A stretch of DNA of 64,000 nt from Platanthera guangdongensis (Eukaryota > Streptophyta > Magnoliopsida > Asparagales > Orchidaceae): positions 151,483,010-151,547,009 of the forward strand of contig CM077167.1 of assembly GCA_039583875.1 (NCBI GenBank), written 5' to 3'. Positions 1 through 10,317 of this stretch are shown here, one piece after another. The number at the start of each line of letters is the position of its first letter. Position 1 is the stretch's first letter. The position numbers and the translations under genes are program-made. Under the pieces are notes generated by a model, which was given only the letters and a program-made list of their open reading frames with translations, was not told the origin of the DNA and did no database searches.

Positions 1-1992
1 AACAAAATACATGTTTACATGCAATCCACAAGATTCTCGCTAGAGTTGATCATTTAGGTATCGTATACCCATCGATCTAGTATGGCCATCATGCTTTCTC
101 TGCGCGAGAGGCTTTGTCAGTGGATCCGCAATATTTTCCTCAGTCGGCACTCTGCAAATGTTCACATCTCCTCGTTCGACAATCTCACGAATAAGATGAA
201 ACCGCCGAAGTATATGCTTGGAGCGCTGATGGGATCTAGGTTCCTTAGATTGTGCAATAGCACCATTGTTATCACAGTAGAGAACTACGGGACCAACAAT
301 GCTAGGAACTACATCAAGCTCGCCGATGAATTTCCTAATCCATACAGCCTCCTTCGCCGCATTAGCTGCGGCGATATACTCGGCCTCTGTTGTAGAATCA
401 GCAACTGTCTCTTGCTTGGAACTCTTTCAGCTCACAGCTCCTCCATTCAGGCAAAACATAAAACCTGACTGAGACTTGGAGTCGTCTCTATCAGTTTGGA
501 AGCTACCATCCGTGTAACCACTTACAACGAGCTCTTCCTCTCCACCATACACCAAGAACACATCCTTAGTCCTTATCAAGTACTTCAGGACATTCTTGAC
601 TGCAATCCAGTGACACTCACCGGGGTCTGACTGATACCTGCTAGCCATGCTCAAAGCAAAGGAGATGTCGGGTCGAGTACATAACATCGCGTACATGATT
701 GATCCAATTGCCGAAGCATATGGAATCAACTTCATGCGGTCCTTATCTTCATAAGACTTTGGACACTGGTCCTTAGAGAGATTCACACCATAAGACATGG
801 GCAAAAATCCTTTCTTGGACTCAAGCATGTTGAACCGCTTCAACACCTTTTCGATGTATGTACTCTGGGTCAAACCCAGCAACTTCTTCGATCTATCTCT
901 ATAGATCTTAATACCGAGTATATAAGTCGCTTCACCCATATCCTTCATTGAAAAGCAGTTCCCTAGGTTGTTCTTAACAACTTTCAGGATAGGAATGTCA
1001 TTCCCAATCAACAGTATGTCGTCTACATATAGTATCAGGAAGACAACAATGCTCCCACTGATTCGCTTGTAAACACAAGGCTCATCTTCATTCTTGATGA
1101 AACCAAACTCTTTGATTTTCTCATCAAAACGAAGATTCCAACTTCGAGAGGCCTGTTTCAGTCCATATATGGACTTATTCAGCTTGCATATTTTAGTGGC
1201 TTCATCTGGGGATAGAAAACCCTCGGGTTGTGTCATATACACTTCCTCAAGGAGGTTTCCATTAAGGAAAGCCGTTTTGACATCCATCTGCCAGATCTCG
1301 TAGTCATAATATGCAGCAACAGCAAGCAATATCCTTATGGACTTTACCATGGCAACCGGGGAAAAGGTCTCATCATAGTCAATACCATGAATTTGCTTGA
1401 AACCCTGAGCCACTAGTCGTCCTTTGAATGTCTGTACATTCCCATCCATGTCGGTCTTCTTCTTGAAGACCCACTTGCACCCTATGGGTCGAACCCCTTC
1501 AGGTGGTTCCACCAAGTTCCAAACTTGGTTTGCATACATGGAGTCCATTTCGGATTTCATAGCCTCAAGCCATTTGTCAGAGTCCGGTCCATTCATAGCC
1601 TCTTGGTAGGTTGCTGGTTCATCATCATGATCCATAAGCAACACATTACCTATTTGAGACACGAGAAATCCATATCTCTCAGGCTCAAACCTCGGTCTAC
1701 CAGATCTACGTAGGACTTGTGTTCCTTGAGCAGGTTCTCTAGCTACAACATCTTGTAGTCCTGTCTCAGAATCCAATTCCGGTTCATTCACTACATGTGG
1801 TTCTTGAACTTCTTCAAGCTCTACCTTTTCAGTCTTTATTGATAAGAACTCTTTCTCCAAGAAGACACCAGTCCTTGCGACAAACACTTTGCCCTCAGAC
1901 GGTAGGTAAAAGTAATACCCTTTCGTTTCCTTAGGATATCCCACCAGATAACATTTATCCGATTTGGGTTCCAGCTTGTCCGGCATTTAACG
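1..1992 (-). pseudogene. Copia-1 pol: integrase C-terminus, reverse transcriptase, RNase H (broken)
   Basis: Copies element RNA into DNA in cytoplasmic virus-like particles. The open stretch 1986-427 starts at MPDKLEPKSDKC, a conserved segment in the integrase-RT linker, and contains the copia RT core: CKWVFKKK, ARLVAQGFKQ-like GRLVAQGFKQ, WQMDVKTAFLNG with a catalytic Asp, and LYVDDILLIG (the YVDD box) near residue 320. RNase H motifs follow, including SGYTDGSFQ. Reading stops at 427-429 (TGA in place of the usual Trp of GAVSWKS), but the same frame continues to position 1 with recognisable RNase H sequence (EAEYIAAA, SKHI). Upstream, TAA at 1987-1989 and TGA at 1993-1995 split it from the gag-integrase part; both are single-codon losses. 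No intron-like features were seen. Confidence 0.9.
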
Positions 1993-3999
1993 TCACACGT
2001 ATGCCTCACAGCCCCAAATTTTGATGAACGACATACTAGGACGCTTCCCAGTCCATATCTCATATGGTGTCTTCAGAACTGTTTTCGTTGGAGCGCGATT
2101 CAATGTCATTGCAGCAGTCTCTAAAGCAAAACCCCAAAAGGAAACAAGCAAGTCTGCATGACTCATCATCGAACGTACCATGTCTAACAGAGTACGATTT
2201 CTCCTCTCAGACACACCATTATGTTGTGGTGTTCTAGGTGGAGTGAGCTGAGATACAATACCACACTCTTTCAGATGATCACGGAACTCATGACTCAGGT
2301 ATTCGCCACCTCGATCAGATCGGAGTGCTTTAACCCTTTTACCCAACTGGTTTTCTACTTCATTCTTGAACTCTTTGAACTTTTCAAAGGTATCGGATTT
2401 GCACTTCATAAGATACACATATCCGTATCTACCGAAATCATCAGTAAATGTAACAAAGTAGAAATACCCACCTCTAGCCATGGAACTCATGGGTCCGCAT
2501 ACATCACTATGTACAACACCCAAGAGATCCACAGCCCTCTCAGTATAACCAGTGAAAGGAGCTTTAGTCATCTTGCCTAACAAACAAGATTCGCATCGTT
2601 CAAATGATTCATAATCAAATGAGTCCAAAAGTCCATCTCTATGGAGCTTGGATACGCGCTTCTTGTTGATATGGCTCAAACGACAATGCCAGAGAAATGT
2701 AGGGTTCGAGTCATTTGTTCTTAGTCTTTTATTATTTTCTATATTACAGATCAGATGGTCCAAGTTCAAAACATAAAGACCATTAAACAATTGGGCTACA
2801 GCATAACAAACATCATTCTTAAATATAGAACAACAGTTGTTCTTAATTATAAAAGAAAATCTAATTATGTCCAAACATGAAATAGATATAATGTTTCTAG
2901 TTATGGCCGGAACAAAATAACAATTATCTAGTTCTATTACAAGCCCACTAGGCAAAGAAAGACGGTAAACCCCTACGGCTACAGCAGCAACTCTTGCTCC
3001 ATTGCCGACACGGAGGTCCACCTTCCCTTTACTCAGCAATCTTCTCCTTCCCAGTTCCTGCACATTTGTACAAATGTGAGAACCACATCCGGTATCCAAT
3101 ACCCAAGATGAAGGAGCAGAAAGGTTTATCTCTATAACGTGAATATTTGAAGCGGATGTCATACCACCTTTCATTTTCTGCAGACCTTCAATGTACGAAG
3201 GACAGTTCCTCCGCCAATGACCAGCCTTGCCACAGTGGTGGCATTTCCCTTCCTTCACCGTGCTTTTCCTTTTCATTAGTGCAGAAGATTTGGGCTCAAG
3301 ATATGACTTAGGTCCCACCTTCGTCTTCTTAGACCCCTTGGCCTTGCCCTTGCCCTTATGCACCATCAATATGGGGCTGGCAGGCTTGGCCTTCTTCATA
3401 TTGATTTCGGCAATTCTCAACATGCCTAGGAGTTCGGGCAGTGTCTTGTCTATTTCATTCATGTTGTAGTTCAAGACGAACTGCTCATAACTGTCCGGCA
3501 ACAATTGCAGGATCAGATCTGTGGCCAACTCTTGACCAAGAGGAAAACCCAGCCTTTCAAGGTTCTCTATATACACAATCATCTTGAGTACGTGAGTCCC
3601 TACTGAGTCTCGAACTCCCATCTTGCACTGAAATAATGCTTTTGTGATGTCGAACCTCTCTTGATGAGCCTGCCCTTGAAACATTTTCTTGAGATGCTCG
3701 TCAATCTCCTTGCACCCCATGTTCTCATGTTGCTTCGGAAGCTCATAGTTCATAGTGGCAAGCATAAGGCATTCGACATCTAATGCATCGTCAGTATACT
3801 TCTTATAAGTATCCTTCTCAGCACGGGAAGAGTTCCCGGTTGGCACCTCGGGGGCTTCTTCTTCCAAGACATAGAGCTTTCGCTCTTGCCTGAGAACAAT
3901 TCTCAGGTTCCTGTACCAGTCCATGTAATTAGTCCCACTGAGCTTATCCTTCTCAAGGATGGCTCTCAGAGACAACGTGAAGTGTGAAACACTTGCCAT
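1993..3999 (-). CDS. Copia-1 gag-protease-integrase polyprotein part (668 aa)
   Basis: N-terminal two thirds of the copia polyprotein. Start chosen at MASVSHFTLSL, the first Met of a long open frame about 970 nt downstream of the PBS. Residues about 15-230 are the copia gag domain (GTNYMDWYRNLR; LLPDSYEQFVLNYN). A CCHC zinc knuckle follows (CHHCGKAGHWRRNC, about residue 257), then a retropepsin-type protease site (SWVLDTGCGSHIC, about 300), the GAG-pre-integrase zinc region (WHCRLSHINKK ... CESCLLGK, about 435-490) and the integrase core with HSDVCGPM, LRSDRGGEY and TPQHNGVSERRNRT, giving the D-D-E residues. It ends at GCEAYV with TGA; only two codons later the frame resumes as the pol part. 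In related elements this is one continuous gag-pol frame, so the split is a nonsense lesion, not a natural boundary. Confidence 0.92.
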   Translation of the reverse strand: MASVSHFTLSLRAILEKDKLSGTNYMDWYRNLRIVLRQERKLYVLEEEAPEVPTGNSSRAEKDTYKKYTDDALDVECLMLATMNYELPKQHENMGCKEIDEHLKKMFQGQAHQERFDITKALFQCKMGVRDSVGTHVLKMIVYIENLERLGFPLGQELATDLILQLLPDSYEQFVLNYNMNEIDKTLPELLGMLRIAEINMKKAKPASPILMVHKGKGKAKGSKKTKVGPKSYLEPKSSALMKRKSTVKEGKCHHCGKAGHWRRNCPSYIEGLQKMKGGMTSASNIHVIEINLSAPSSWVLDTGCGSHICTNVQELGRRRLLSKGKVDLRVGNGARVAAVAVGVYRLSLPSGLVIELDNCYFVPAITRNIISISCLDIIRFSFIIKNNCCSIFKNDVCYAVAQLFNGLYVLNLDHLICNIENNKRLRTNDSNPTFLWHCRLSHINKKRVSKLHRDGLLDSFDYESFERCESCLLGKMTKAPFTGYTERAVDLLGVVHSDVCGPMSSMARGGYFYFVTFTDDFGRYGYVYLMKCKSDTFEKFKEFKNEVENQLGKRVKALRSDRGGEYLSHEFRDHLKECGIVSQLTPPRTPQHNGVSERRNRTLLDMVRSMMSHADLLVSFWGFALETAAMTLNRAPTKTVLKTPYEIWTGKRPSMSFIKIWGCEAYV

Positions 4000-4969
4000 G
4001 GAATTCTACAAGAATTTATGCAGAATAAAATCAGTACGTAAATTTCAAGTACAATTTATTTTAATTTGGACTCCAATTAAAACACTCCCACTATTTTATT
4101 TGAAATGATAGCCCTCACTAACAATTCGGAGAGTTCATGCGAGCTACTCTCTTAGTGGACAAGATCCGTATTTCACCAACACAATGAGTCAGCTTTGGCT
4201 TTCCTCTCACGATGTGGTTATTTAGGTAGGCAACGCTTGCCAATTGCATCCTCATGCAATTCTTGTATGGTTGGTGAATAACTCCTTACTCACATCCATC
4301 ATATGATGCATGCCAACCCTATGCCTCTAGGCACTCAACCTTTGAGGTCACCTAGTTAAGTTGGACCCGATGTCGACAGTGGGATATCACAATTATCCGC
4401 TCGCACCCTTACAAAGATAGATTAATGCACCTTGCTTTGGCAAGCCCACACTTCATCGATCGAGGCAGGAAGAGTGTCATCCATCGGAAGGCATCCGAAC
4501 ACTTAATATTTGATGAAGGGATTTTAATTATAGGTTAACAGTTAACCATGATCAACATTTGATCAATGTGCACATCCAAGGAAAAAACAAATTTTTCTAA
4601 GACCACATGCATCCCTTTTGTGCACAACCTGACACCATCAACATTTGATAGAAGGAAGGGATAAATCTGAACATCCAAAAATTTCCAAATCCTCAGATTT
4701 ACATGCATTGGACAAAGGCAAAGACAACTCAACTTAAAGCAGTAGACAAGCTCATCTCTCTATGTTGGATTCAAAATCCAAAACAAAACCGAGGGATGGT
4801 TACTGCTAAGGAGACTACAATTTCTAACAATTAGAAATTTCCCCGAAATCCCAGACGTTCTTGGCAGGGTACTAAGACTAAATCTAGACATTTAGAACAC
4901 TTCTAAATCCCTAGGTTTACATGCACTGGAATAACAAAACTTCCAATACAACAATCATGGCCGAACCTG
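4000..4969 (-). other. Copia-1 untranslated leader
   Basis: Between the PBS and the gag start there is about 970 bp without a convincing ORF on either strand. It is AT-rich and holds no array or RNA gene that I can recognise. By position it is the 5' untranslated leader and presumably carries packaging signals. Confidence 0.6.
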
Positions 4970-4981
4970 GCTCTGATACCA
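4970..4981 (-). promoter_or_regulatory. Copia-1 primer binding site (initiator tRNA-Met type)
   Basis: The minus strand reads TGGTATCAGAGC, the standard plant copia PBS complementary to the 3' end of initiator methionine tRNA. It lies one base from the LTR end, which fixes the orientation and the LTR boundary. Confidence 0.9.
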
Positions 4982-5494
4982 CTGTTGGGTTTCTCTATGA
5001 GGATGGCACAACACTTGTGCACACAGCGGAAGAATAAAACATCAAGAAAACCCAAAAGAAATGGGATCGGACCATGGTAGTTGAATCAAGAAGTTAACAA
5101 ACAACTAAGCAAAAATTACCTCAGTGGCGTTGAGTCACAACTCAACGGAGATGCTCCAAGCTTCCGGTTCTTGCTGGTGGCGAGTTCTATATGGAATAAT
5201 ATCCACGTCTCTGCAGAGATCCACACGAGCGGGAGAGCACCGATCTATCTGTCGCACGGATTATCGGGAAGGAGAAAGACCGCACCTTGCTTTTCCACGG
5301 ACTGCTAGGTCCGCACCAGGAAGAGCAACACCGGTGACGATCGCCGGAGAGGAGGAGGTCGACGGAGCGACAACGGTGGCGGAACCCTTCCGTCGGCGGG
5401 ATTCGGGATCGGCGGAGCGAACGAACGGCGGAACACTTCTGTCGGCTTCGATTCGATCAGTAAAAGGATGCCTTACCCGAAAGCCCTAAGTATC

Positions 5495-5502
5495 TATTTA
5501 TA
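5495..5502 (-). promoter_or_regulatory. Copia-1 LTR TATA box
   Basis: The minus strand reads TATAAATA, followed by the presumed transcription start about 30 bp further left. It lies downstream of the U3 tandem arrays, as expected for an LTR promoter. Confidence 0.65.
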
Positions 5503-5579
5503 CCAAAGGCAAAAATAGACATAGGAACATCGCTATCCGCAGACCACCCAGAAAAATAGGGTTCCAGAATCGGTGAGAA

Positions 5580-5735
5580 TCAGCAAGCAGATTCGGTGAG
5601 AATCAGTCGGTGAGAATCAGTCGGCGAGAATCAGTCGGCGAGAATCAGTTGGCGAGAATCAGTCGGCGAGAATCAGTCGGCGAGAATCAGTCGGCGAGAA
5701 TCAGTCGGCGAGAATCAGTCGGGATCGGCGAGAAT
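5580..5735. repeat. 14-bp tandem repeat array in Copia-1 U3
   Basis: About ten head-to-tail copies of a 14-bp unit (TCGGCGAGAATCAG), with TCGGTG and TTGGCG variants at the left edge. It lies upstream of the LTR TATA box, so it may act as a repeated promoter element. Confidence 0.88.
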
Positions 5736-5779
5736 CAGAGTATAATACTCGTCGATTCTCGCCGAACGCGGGGTGGACC

Positions 5780-6015
5780 ATACTCGTCGACCGTCGACCC
5801 GCAGTTGACGATACTCGACGATTCTCGTCGATCGTCGACCCGCGGTCGACGATACTCGACGATTCTCGTCGATCGTCGACCCGCGGTCGACGATACTCGA
5901 CGATTCTCGTCGATCGTCGACCCGCGATCGATGATACTCGACGATTCTCGTCGATCGTCGACCCGCGGTCGACGATACTCGATGATTCTCGTCGATCGTC
6001 GAACTTGGGTTGATG
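5780..6015. repeat. 41-bp tandem repeat array in Copia-1 U3
   Basis: Five copies with a period of exactly 41 bp: the GATACTC marker recurs at 5810, 5851, 5892, 5933 and 5974. Each unit contains the inverted pair TCGACGA-TTC-TCGTCGA and the palindrome GTCGAC. Because 41 is not a multiple of three and the unit lacks stops, both strands stay open in several frames; those ORFs are artefacts of the array. Confidence 0.92.
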
Positions 6016-6260
6016 ACACTCGTCGATCCACGGTCGATGAATCTTACCCATCCTTCAAGGCAACATTTGCCCAACCCGACGATCCTTTAAGGCAACACTT
6101 TGTCCATAACCCCATTTAGGTTGGTGATTGGTAACCTTTACCAACACACTCAATCATCCAACTTCTCCACATCTCTTATGTGCGACCCTGCAGGCTCATA
6201 TCGCGTTGGCAGTGAGATTACATGTTTGATCACTTCTAGATCACCATGGTAAATCCAACA

Positions 6261-6497
6261 AGACCTACTCCCCCTTCGAGAGATCAACCTGCCCTGCCAT
6301 CTAGTGGGATCCTGGCAGCAGAATCATCTCGAGGCGAGACCTTCTCCCCCCTCAGAGAGATTAACCTGCCCTGCCAGCTAGTGAGAGTCTGGCAGCGGAA
6401 TCATCTCGAGGTGAGGCCTGCTCCCCCCTCTGAGAGATCAACCTGCCCTGCCAGCTAGTGGGAGCCTTGCAGCGGAATCATCTCGAGGCGAGGCCTT
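6261..6497. repeat. About 76-bp tandem repeat, three copies
   Basis: Three diverged direct copies beginning near 6261, 6338 and 6413, each with CCTGCCCTGCCA and AATCATCTCGAGG landmarks. It lies between the Copia-1 LTR and gypsy gag remnant 1. No coding function is visible. Confidence 0.75.
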
Positions 6498-6599
6498 TCA
6501 TGGATCACAAATATTTTTCGGCGGTCCCTGTCTTCAATCATAGCTGATACAATGCAAGCAAAATTCATTACAAAGAGATGATCCAATTATCTCCTACTT

Positions 6600-8091
6600 C
6601 CCTCTTCCCTAAAGAATCATCGGATCCCTCCCTGGGTGCCCAAATCAACCCTATCATCACATCTCTCCCCAACCGCCTTGGGTTGCACTTCTTCAATCTG
6701 AACCAGATCTTGCGCTTGTTGAGGCTTTGGAGGCTGTGGTGTCGGAGCTCTTGTCCTTCTCAACTCCAGGAATTCGGGACATGTAGTTATTCTATGTCCC
6801 TCCTCCTGGTGGAACTCACAGTAGGGTAACTTTACTCTGACTCTTCTCCTCCCCACGCGGTTCCTCCTGTCCCTTCAACCGATCTTCATCGCTTACTGTG
6901 GTTGGGTAGGAGCTTCCTAGGGGCTTGCCCTTGGAAGTTGAACCTCCCTTGGCCTCCCTGAAAATCCCCCCATATTGGATGAGACCTCTCTCCGGGCCCT
7001 GAACGGTTCATCCTTGTTGCCTCCAACCTAGCTCCAAACCTTCATGAGGTCCCTGTAGCCCCTAAGCTCTTTGCTCATCTCTCCTTCTCCACTCATGATG
7101 CCTCGAGCCACCTTGCTCCTTCGACTCTGCCTGTGTCAACCTTGCCAACTTCTTGACAAATTCCGGGTTGGCCTCCTTAGTTGTTATCTCCTCTGCTACC
7201 CTTTCCATTAGCTCCTCGAAGGAAAGGGGGCCTTTCGAGTCAGGCTCATCTTGAAGAACACCTCACGCAACCCCACCGTGAATGGCATCTGAAGGGCATA
7301 CCCCGGCATATCCTGGATATCCAGGATCTCCTCTTGGAACATGTCAACGTAATGGGGCAGCGACTCCTCGGCCGCCTGCCTTATCAGGAAGATGTACTCT
7401 GGACTCTTCTTCCTCTTCTTGGAGGTGGAGAAGCGAAGCTGAAAGCTCCGGCTCAAGTCCTCGAACCCATAGATCGATCTTGTTGGGAGTTGGTGGAACT
7501 AGTCCCTTGCCTTGTCCTTCAACGTGATCGCAAAGAGGCGACACTTGAAGGCATCCATCATTGGTCTGATGGAGACGGCATCCTCAAACTACCGCAGGTG
7601 TTGGATGGGGTCATCTTTCCTGGTATAGTAATCCATGTCGTGGTCTCTGAACCCCTCAGGAACGGGAGTTGAGATGATCAGCTCGTTGAAGGGTGACCCC
7701 CTGAGGGGTGGTCTCGCTACCTCTTCTCGCGCAACCTGCTCGGCGGAGAACAACTCCCGACCGGTGAGGCCTCGCTCGGTCACATTTCCCATCCTCTCCT
7801 TCCCGGGCCGTCTTTCTAGCACACTTCCTTCTCCCCCTGTTGGGGTCACCTCGCCTAGATCCCTGGGAGTCGACTCATTAAGAGGCGGGGAGCTACCTCC
7901 TGGGGAGTTTGCGTGGATCTGCCACCCCGTGGAGCAATACTTCGCAGCATCTCCATGAAGTCTTGGATGGATGCCATGAACTCTAATCTTCCCACAAATG
8001 GTCCTAGGTTAGGGAGCTTGCCAAGATCATCACTACCTCCAGGACCTCCAGCCACGACACTCTCCCGAGATCTTCTGTGCTGGTCACTCTC
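6600..8091 (-). pseudogene. Gypsy-1 gag remnant (Tat-like Ty3/gypsy), frameshifted
   Basis: Decayed capsid gene on the minus strand. Pieces in order from the right: an N-terminal segment 8100-7855; a linker plus SPFNELIISTPVPEGF at 7849-7589, resembling the start of the Tat-type gag domain; the capsid core around 7540-7208 (SFQLRFSTSKKRKKSPEYI, then PHYVDMFQEEI); and a zinc-knuckle-like segment at 6856-6617 (YCEFHQEEGHRITTC). Several frameshifts separate the pieces and no single ORF spans the gene. The homologous copy at 9312-10298 shares the FHQLP...SIY.FEDL and RFSTSKK blocks, which confirms the assignment. Protease and pol, expected further left, are missing, probably displaced by Copia-1. 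Confidence 0.72.
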
Positions 8092-8107
8092 CACGCTCAC
8101 CGCACCA
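8092..8107 (-). promoter_or_regulatory. Gypsy-1 primer binding site
   Basis: The minus strand reads TGGTGCGGTGAGCGTG directly after an LTR end (TCAACA, then two bases). The identical 16-mer occurs at 10299-10314 next to a related LTR. It starts with TGG, as required for pairing with a tRNA CCA end; I cannot name the tRNA with confidence. Confidence 0.72.
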
Positions 8108-8369
8108 AGATGTTGAAACCGAGAAATCAGTCTCTGTGGAGTTTGGGGTCCCTAGAAAGGGGTGACCTCGCACTAACTTCACTCAGGCAAATGTCACGGA
8201 CCAAAGGCTCAATAAACTAGGAACAGACCCTCATCTCTAGCGTGGAGGTCCCACCTCACACCCGAAAGACCTTCAAGATCTCCCCCTCCCTAGCCAATGC
8301 TCAGGTAAGTGCCTTGGAGGATGAAGAGAGAGTGAAGAAGTTATGCTCTCCAAGGCACCCCAAAGGGCC

Positions 8370-8377
8370 TATTTATA
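8370..8377 (-). promoter_or_regulatory. Gypsy-1 LTR TATA box
   Basis: The minus strand reads TATAAATA about 265 bp from the LTR/PBS junction, in the usual LTR position, upstream (right) flanked by the minisatellite. Confidence 0.5.
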
Positions 8378-8529
8378 GTTTTATGGGAATGTCCTGCAAA
8401 TAACCAACCTTCGCTACTCTGAAAATTACTGAAATGCCCCCGGGATGGGATGCCAACAGCCAAATCCCGCTGTACTAAGTGACTAATTGCAGTCCACTAG
8501 GGGTAGTCCCTCAAGCCGGACGGGCTGGC

Positions 8530-9045
8530 AGTCAGGCGAGAAGCGAGGGGCGGTCTGGGCGAACAGGCTGCTTGCGAGTGGCAACCTGGCGGGCTGAGGC
8601 GACTAGGCGAGCTGAAGCCGGGGGAGCTGGGGTCGGGGAGCTGAAGCTGGGCGAGCTGGGGCCGGCTAGGCGAGCTGCGGCCTGCTTGGCGAGCTGCAGC
8701 CTTCTTGGAGATACGACAGTCTGGCGAGAGGCGGCCTGCATGGCGAGACGGTCTTCTTGGCGAGACAGCGGTCTGGCGAGACACGGCCTTCTTGGCGAGA
8801 CGGCAGTCTGGCGAGATGCGGCCTACTTGGCGAGACGGCAGTCTGGCAAAACGCGTCCTGGTGAACTGCGGCCTGCTTGGCGAGCTGCGACCTTCTTGGT
8901 GAGACAGCTGTCAGGCGAGACGCGGCCTGCTTGGCGACCTGCGGCCTTCTTGGCGAGACGGTGGTCTGGCAAGACACGGCCTGCTTGGCGAGATGGCAGT
9001 CTGGTGAGATGTGGCCCGCTTGGCGAGACGGCGGCCTGGGCGAAC
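8530..9045. repeat. GC-rich 35-bp minisatellite in Gypsy-1 U3
   Basis: Degenerate tandem copies of a roughly 35-bp unit carrying CTTGGCGAGACGGC and GTCTGGCGAGA. It is far richer in GC than its surroundings and open in several frames on both strands; the resulting Arg/Ala/Trp-rich ORFs are not genes. Confidence 0.82.
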
Positions 9046-9207
9046 TCCTCTAAGGGGCCGGGGGAGAGCCAAAAATTTCCTCCCCTACTAGTATTTAAGT
9101 AAGTCCACCCAAAATTGGCCTACAAGAGTGCAAAACTCCCAAAAAACTTAAAAACGTGCACCAATTCTTCTGCCTTGTTTGGGGCCCTCTCCTCGCGAAT
9201 ACATGGT

Positions 9208-9308
9208 TGTACAATATGGATCTGTTTGGCTCTATTATTATACAAAGTTTGGGTGGAAAGTCATACAATCTAGTTATTGTTGATGACTTCTGTAGATTCA
9301 CTTGGCTC
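9208..9308 (+). pseudogene. Captured copia integrase fragment (about 100 bp)
   Basis: The plus strand encodes MDLFGSIIIQSLGGKSYN followed by LVIVDDFCRFTWL, matching the first catalytic-Asp region of the SIRE-like integrase in this window (B-minus: HVDLFGPIAVQSLGGKSY near 29230). Nothing copia-like is visible on either side: a gypsy LTR lies left and gypsy gag of opposite strand right. It is therefore an isolated scrap, probably a remnant of an excised or recombined insertion or filler DNA at a repaired break. Confidence 0.78.
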
Positions 9309-9311
9309 TTC

Positions 9312-10298
9312 CCTCCTCACTTCTTGCTGCCTTCTTGCTCCCTACTCCTTCAACTCATCTTCAGCCAAATTGGCTAGCTTCTTAGTGAATGGTGGGTTTG
9401 CCATCTCACTCTCTATCTCTGTTGTCGCCCTATCCATCAACTCTTCGAAGGAAAGGGCGGCACCCTTTTTAGCTTTATGTTGAAGAACCACTGCTTGAAG
9501 CCTGGGGTGAAGGAGAACATTAGAGTATACATCGGGACCTCCTGAACTAGAAAGATCTCTTCCTATAACCGGTCGACTCCCCAACGTCTCCTCCGGCTTC
9601 TTCTTGATGGCTAACAGACACTCTTCTCCCTTCTTCCACTTCTTTGACGTAGAGAACCTCAAAAGGAACCTGTGTTGCAAGTCCTCAAAGTAGTAGATGG
9701 AACTTGCAGGAAGCTGGTGAAACCAGTCCCTGTCCTTCTTCAAGGTGATGGCAAAGAGTCAACACTTGAAGTTCTCCAATATCTGCCTGATAGAGAAGAC
9801 ATCTTCGAACCATTGGACATGTTGTACCGGGTCATCTCTACATGTGTAGTGGGACATCTCCGGCTCTCTGAACCCATCTGGAACCGATGCCGAGATAATT
9901 AACTCGCTGAAAGGGCTTCTCCCACCTACCAGGTGAGTCTACCCATCTCGCTCCTAGGGCTCGTTGATCCTATTAGCACTCAGCTTCCCAGGGAAAAGTT
10001 CTTGCCCGGCGAGATCCCTCTCACAGCTTTCGACCGGGACCTCATTCCCGGGTCGCTGAATAGGGGCGTTCTTGCCCAGAGTTAGGGCCACGATAACTGG
10101 AATAGAAGGCGTATACCACTCGCCTCTCACAGTGAATGCCAGGTGGATGATTTGCAGGAACTCCCTCTTAAACTCTTCTAACATCCTGATCATGACACCA
10201 CTCACCTGAGGTTAATTGCGAGCCGTCCGAATCATATTCTTCTCCTTCGCCTCAAGCCATGAAGTTGAGCTCAAGATTTTCTTATACAAGCTATGGTT
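9312..10298 (-). pseudogene. Gypsy-2 gag remnant (Tat-like Ty3/gypsy)
   Basis: Second decayed gag copy on the minus strand. From the right: an N-terminal piece 10205-9954 (MIRMLEEFKREFLQ), then the ELIISA...PDGFREPEM block read from about 9905, then 9743-9342 with RDWFHQLPASSIYYFEDL, RFLLRFSTSKKWKK and a C-terminal LANLAEDELKE segment. It parallels Gypsy-1 gag block for block but with different indels, so it is an independent, diverged relative, not a recent local duplication. A stop follows at about 9342, and the copia scrap adjoins. Confidence 0.72.
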
Positions 10299-10314
10299 CA
10301 CGCTCACCGCACCA
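10299..10314 (-). promoter_or_regulatory. Gypsy-2 primer binding site
   Basis: Same 16-mer as at 8092-8107, three bases from an LTR start (TGTTGA at 10318). The repeated LTR-PBS arrangement supports two separate insertions of one family. Confidence 0.72.
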
Positions 10315-10317
10315 AAA

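Larger units (their letters stand above)
1..6260 (-). mobile_element. Copia-1: Ty1/copia LTR retrotransposon, 5' LTR to RNase H
   Basis: Minus-strand Ty1/copia element. Reading leftward from 6260 the order is 5' LTR, tRNA-Met-type primer binding site, a leader of about 970 bp, gag, protease, integrase, reverse transcriptase and RNase H, which is the copia order (integrase before RT). The window starts inside the end of RNase H, so the polypurine tract and 3' LTR are not visible. Coding is broken by at least three in-frame stops, so this copy cannot move on its own. The flank just right of the LTR (AGACC) should be one target-site duplication copy. The element lies against a decayed gypsy gag region (from 6261) and probably inserted into that older element. 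Confidence 0.93.
4983..6260 (-). repeat. Copia-1 5' LTR (1278 bp)
   Basis: Bounded by the PBS on one side and by the terminal inverted motif TGTTGG ... CCAACA (starts at 4983, ends at 6260). A TATA box on the minus strand at 5495-5502 puts U3 at about 5510-6260 and R/U5 at 4983 to about 5465, consistent with leftward transcription. U3 is filled with a 14-bp and a 41-bp tandem array. The partner LTR is outside the window, so LTR divergence cannot be judged. Confidence 0.85.
8111..9100 (-). repeat. Gypsy-1 5' LTR (right end uncertain)
   Basis: Starts TGTTGA at 8111 next to the PBS. A minus-strand TATA box lies at 8370-8377, and a GC-rich minisatellite fills the presumed U3. It shares the GCGTGGAGGTCCCACC block and preceding text with the LTR starting at 10318. 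The right end is not clear: no clean CA terminus is visible before the copia fragment at 9208, so the LTR is probably truncated. Confidence 0.6.

Noticed and set aside
5610..6119. Arg/Ser/Asp-rich ORFs up to 169 codons on both strands
   Set aside because: By-products of the stop-free 14-bp and 41-bp tandem repeats in the Copia-1 LTR.
8479..9102. 207-codon Ala/Arg/Trp-rich ORF
   Set aside because: Translation of a GC-rich minisatellite; open on both strands with no domain signature.
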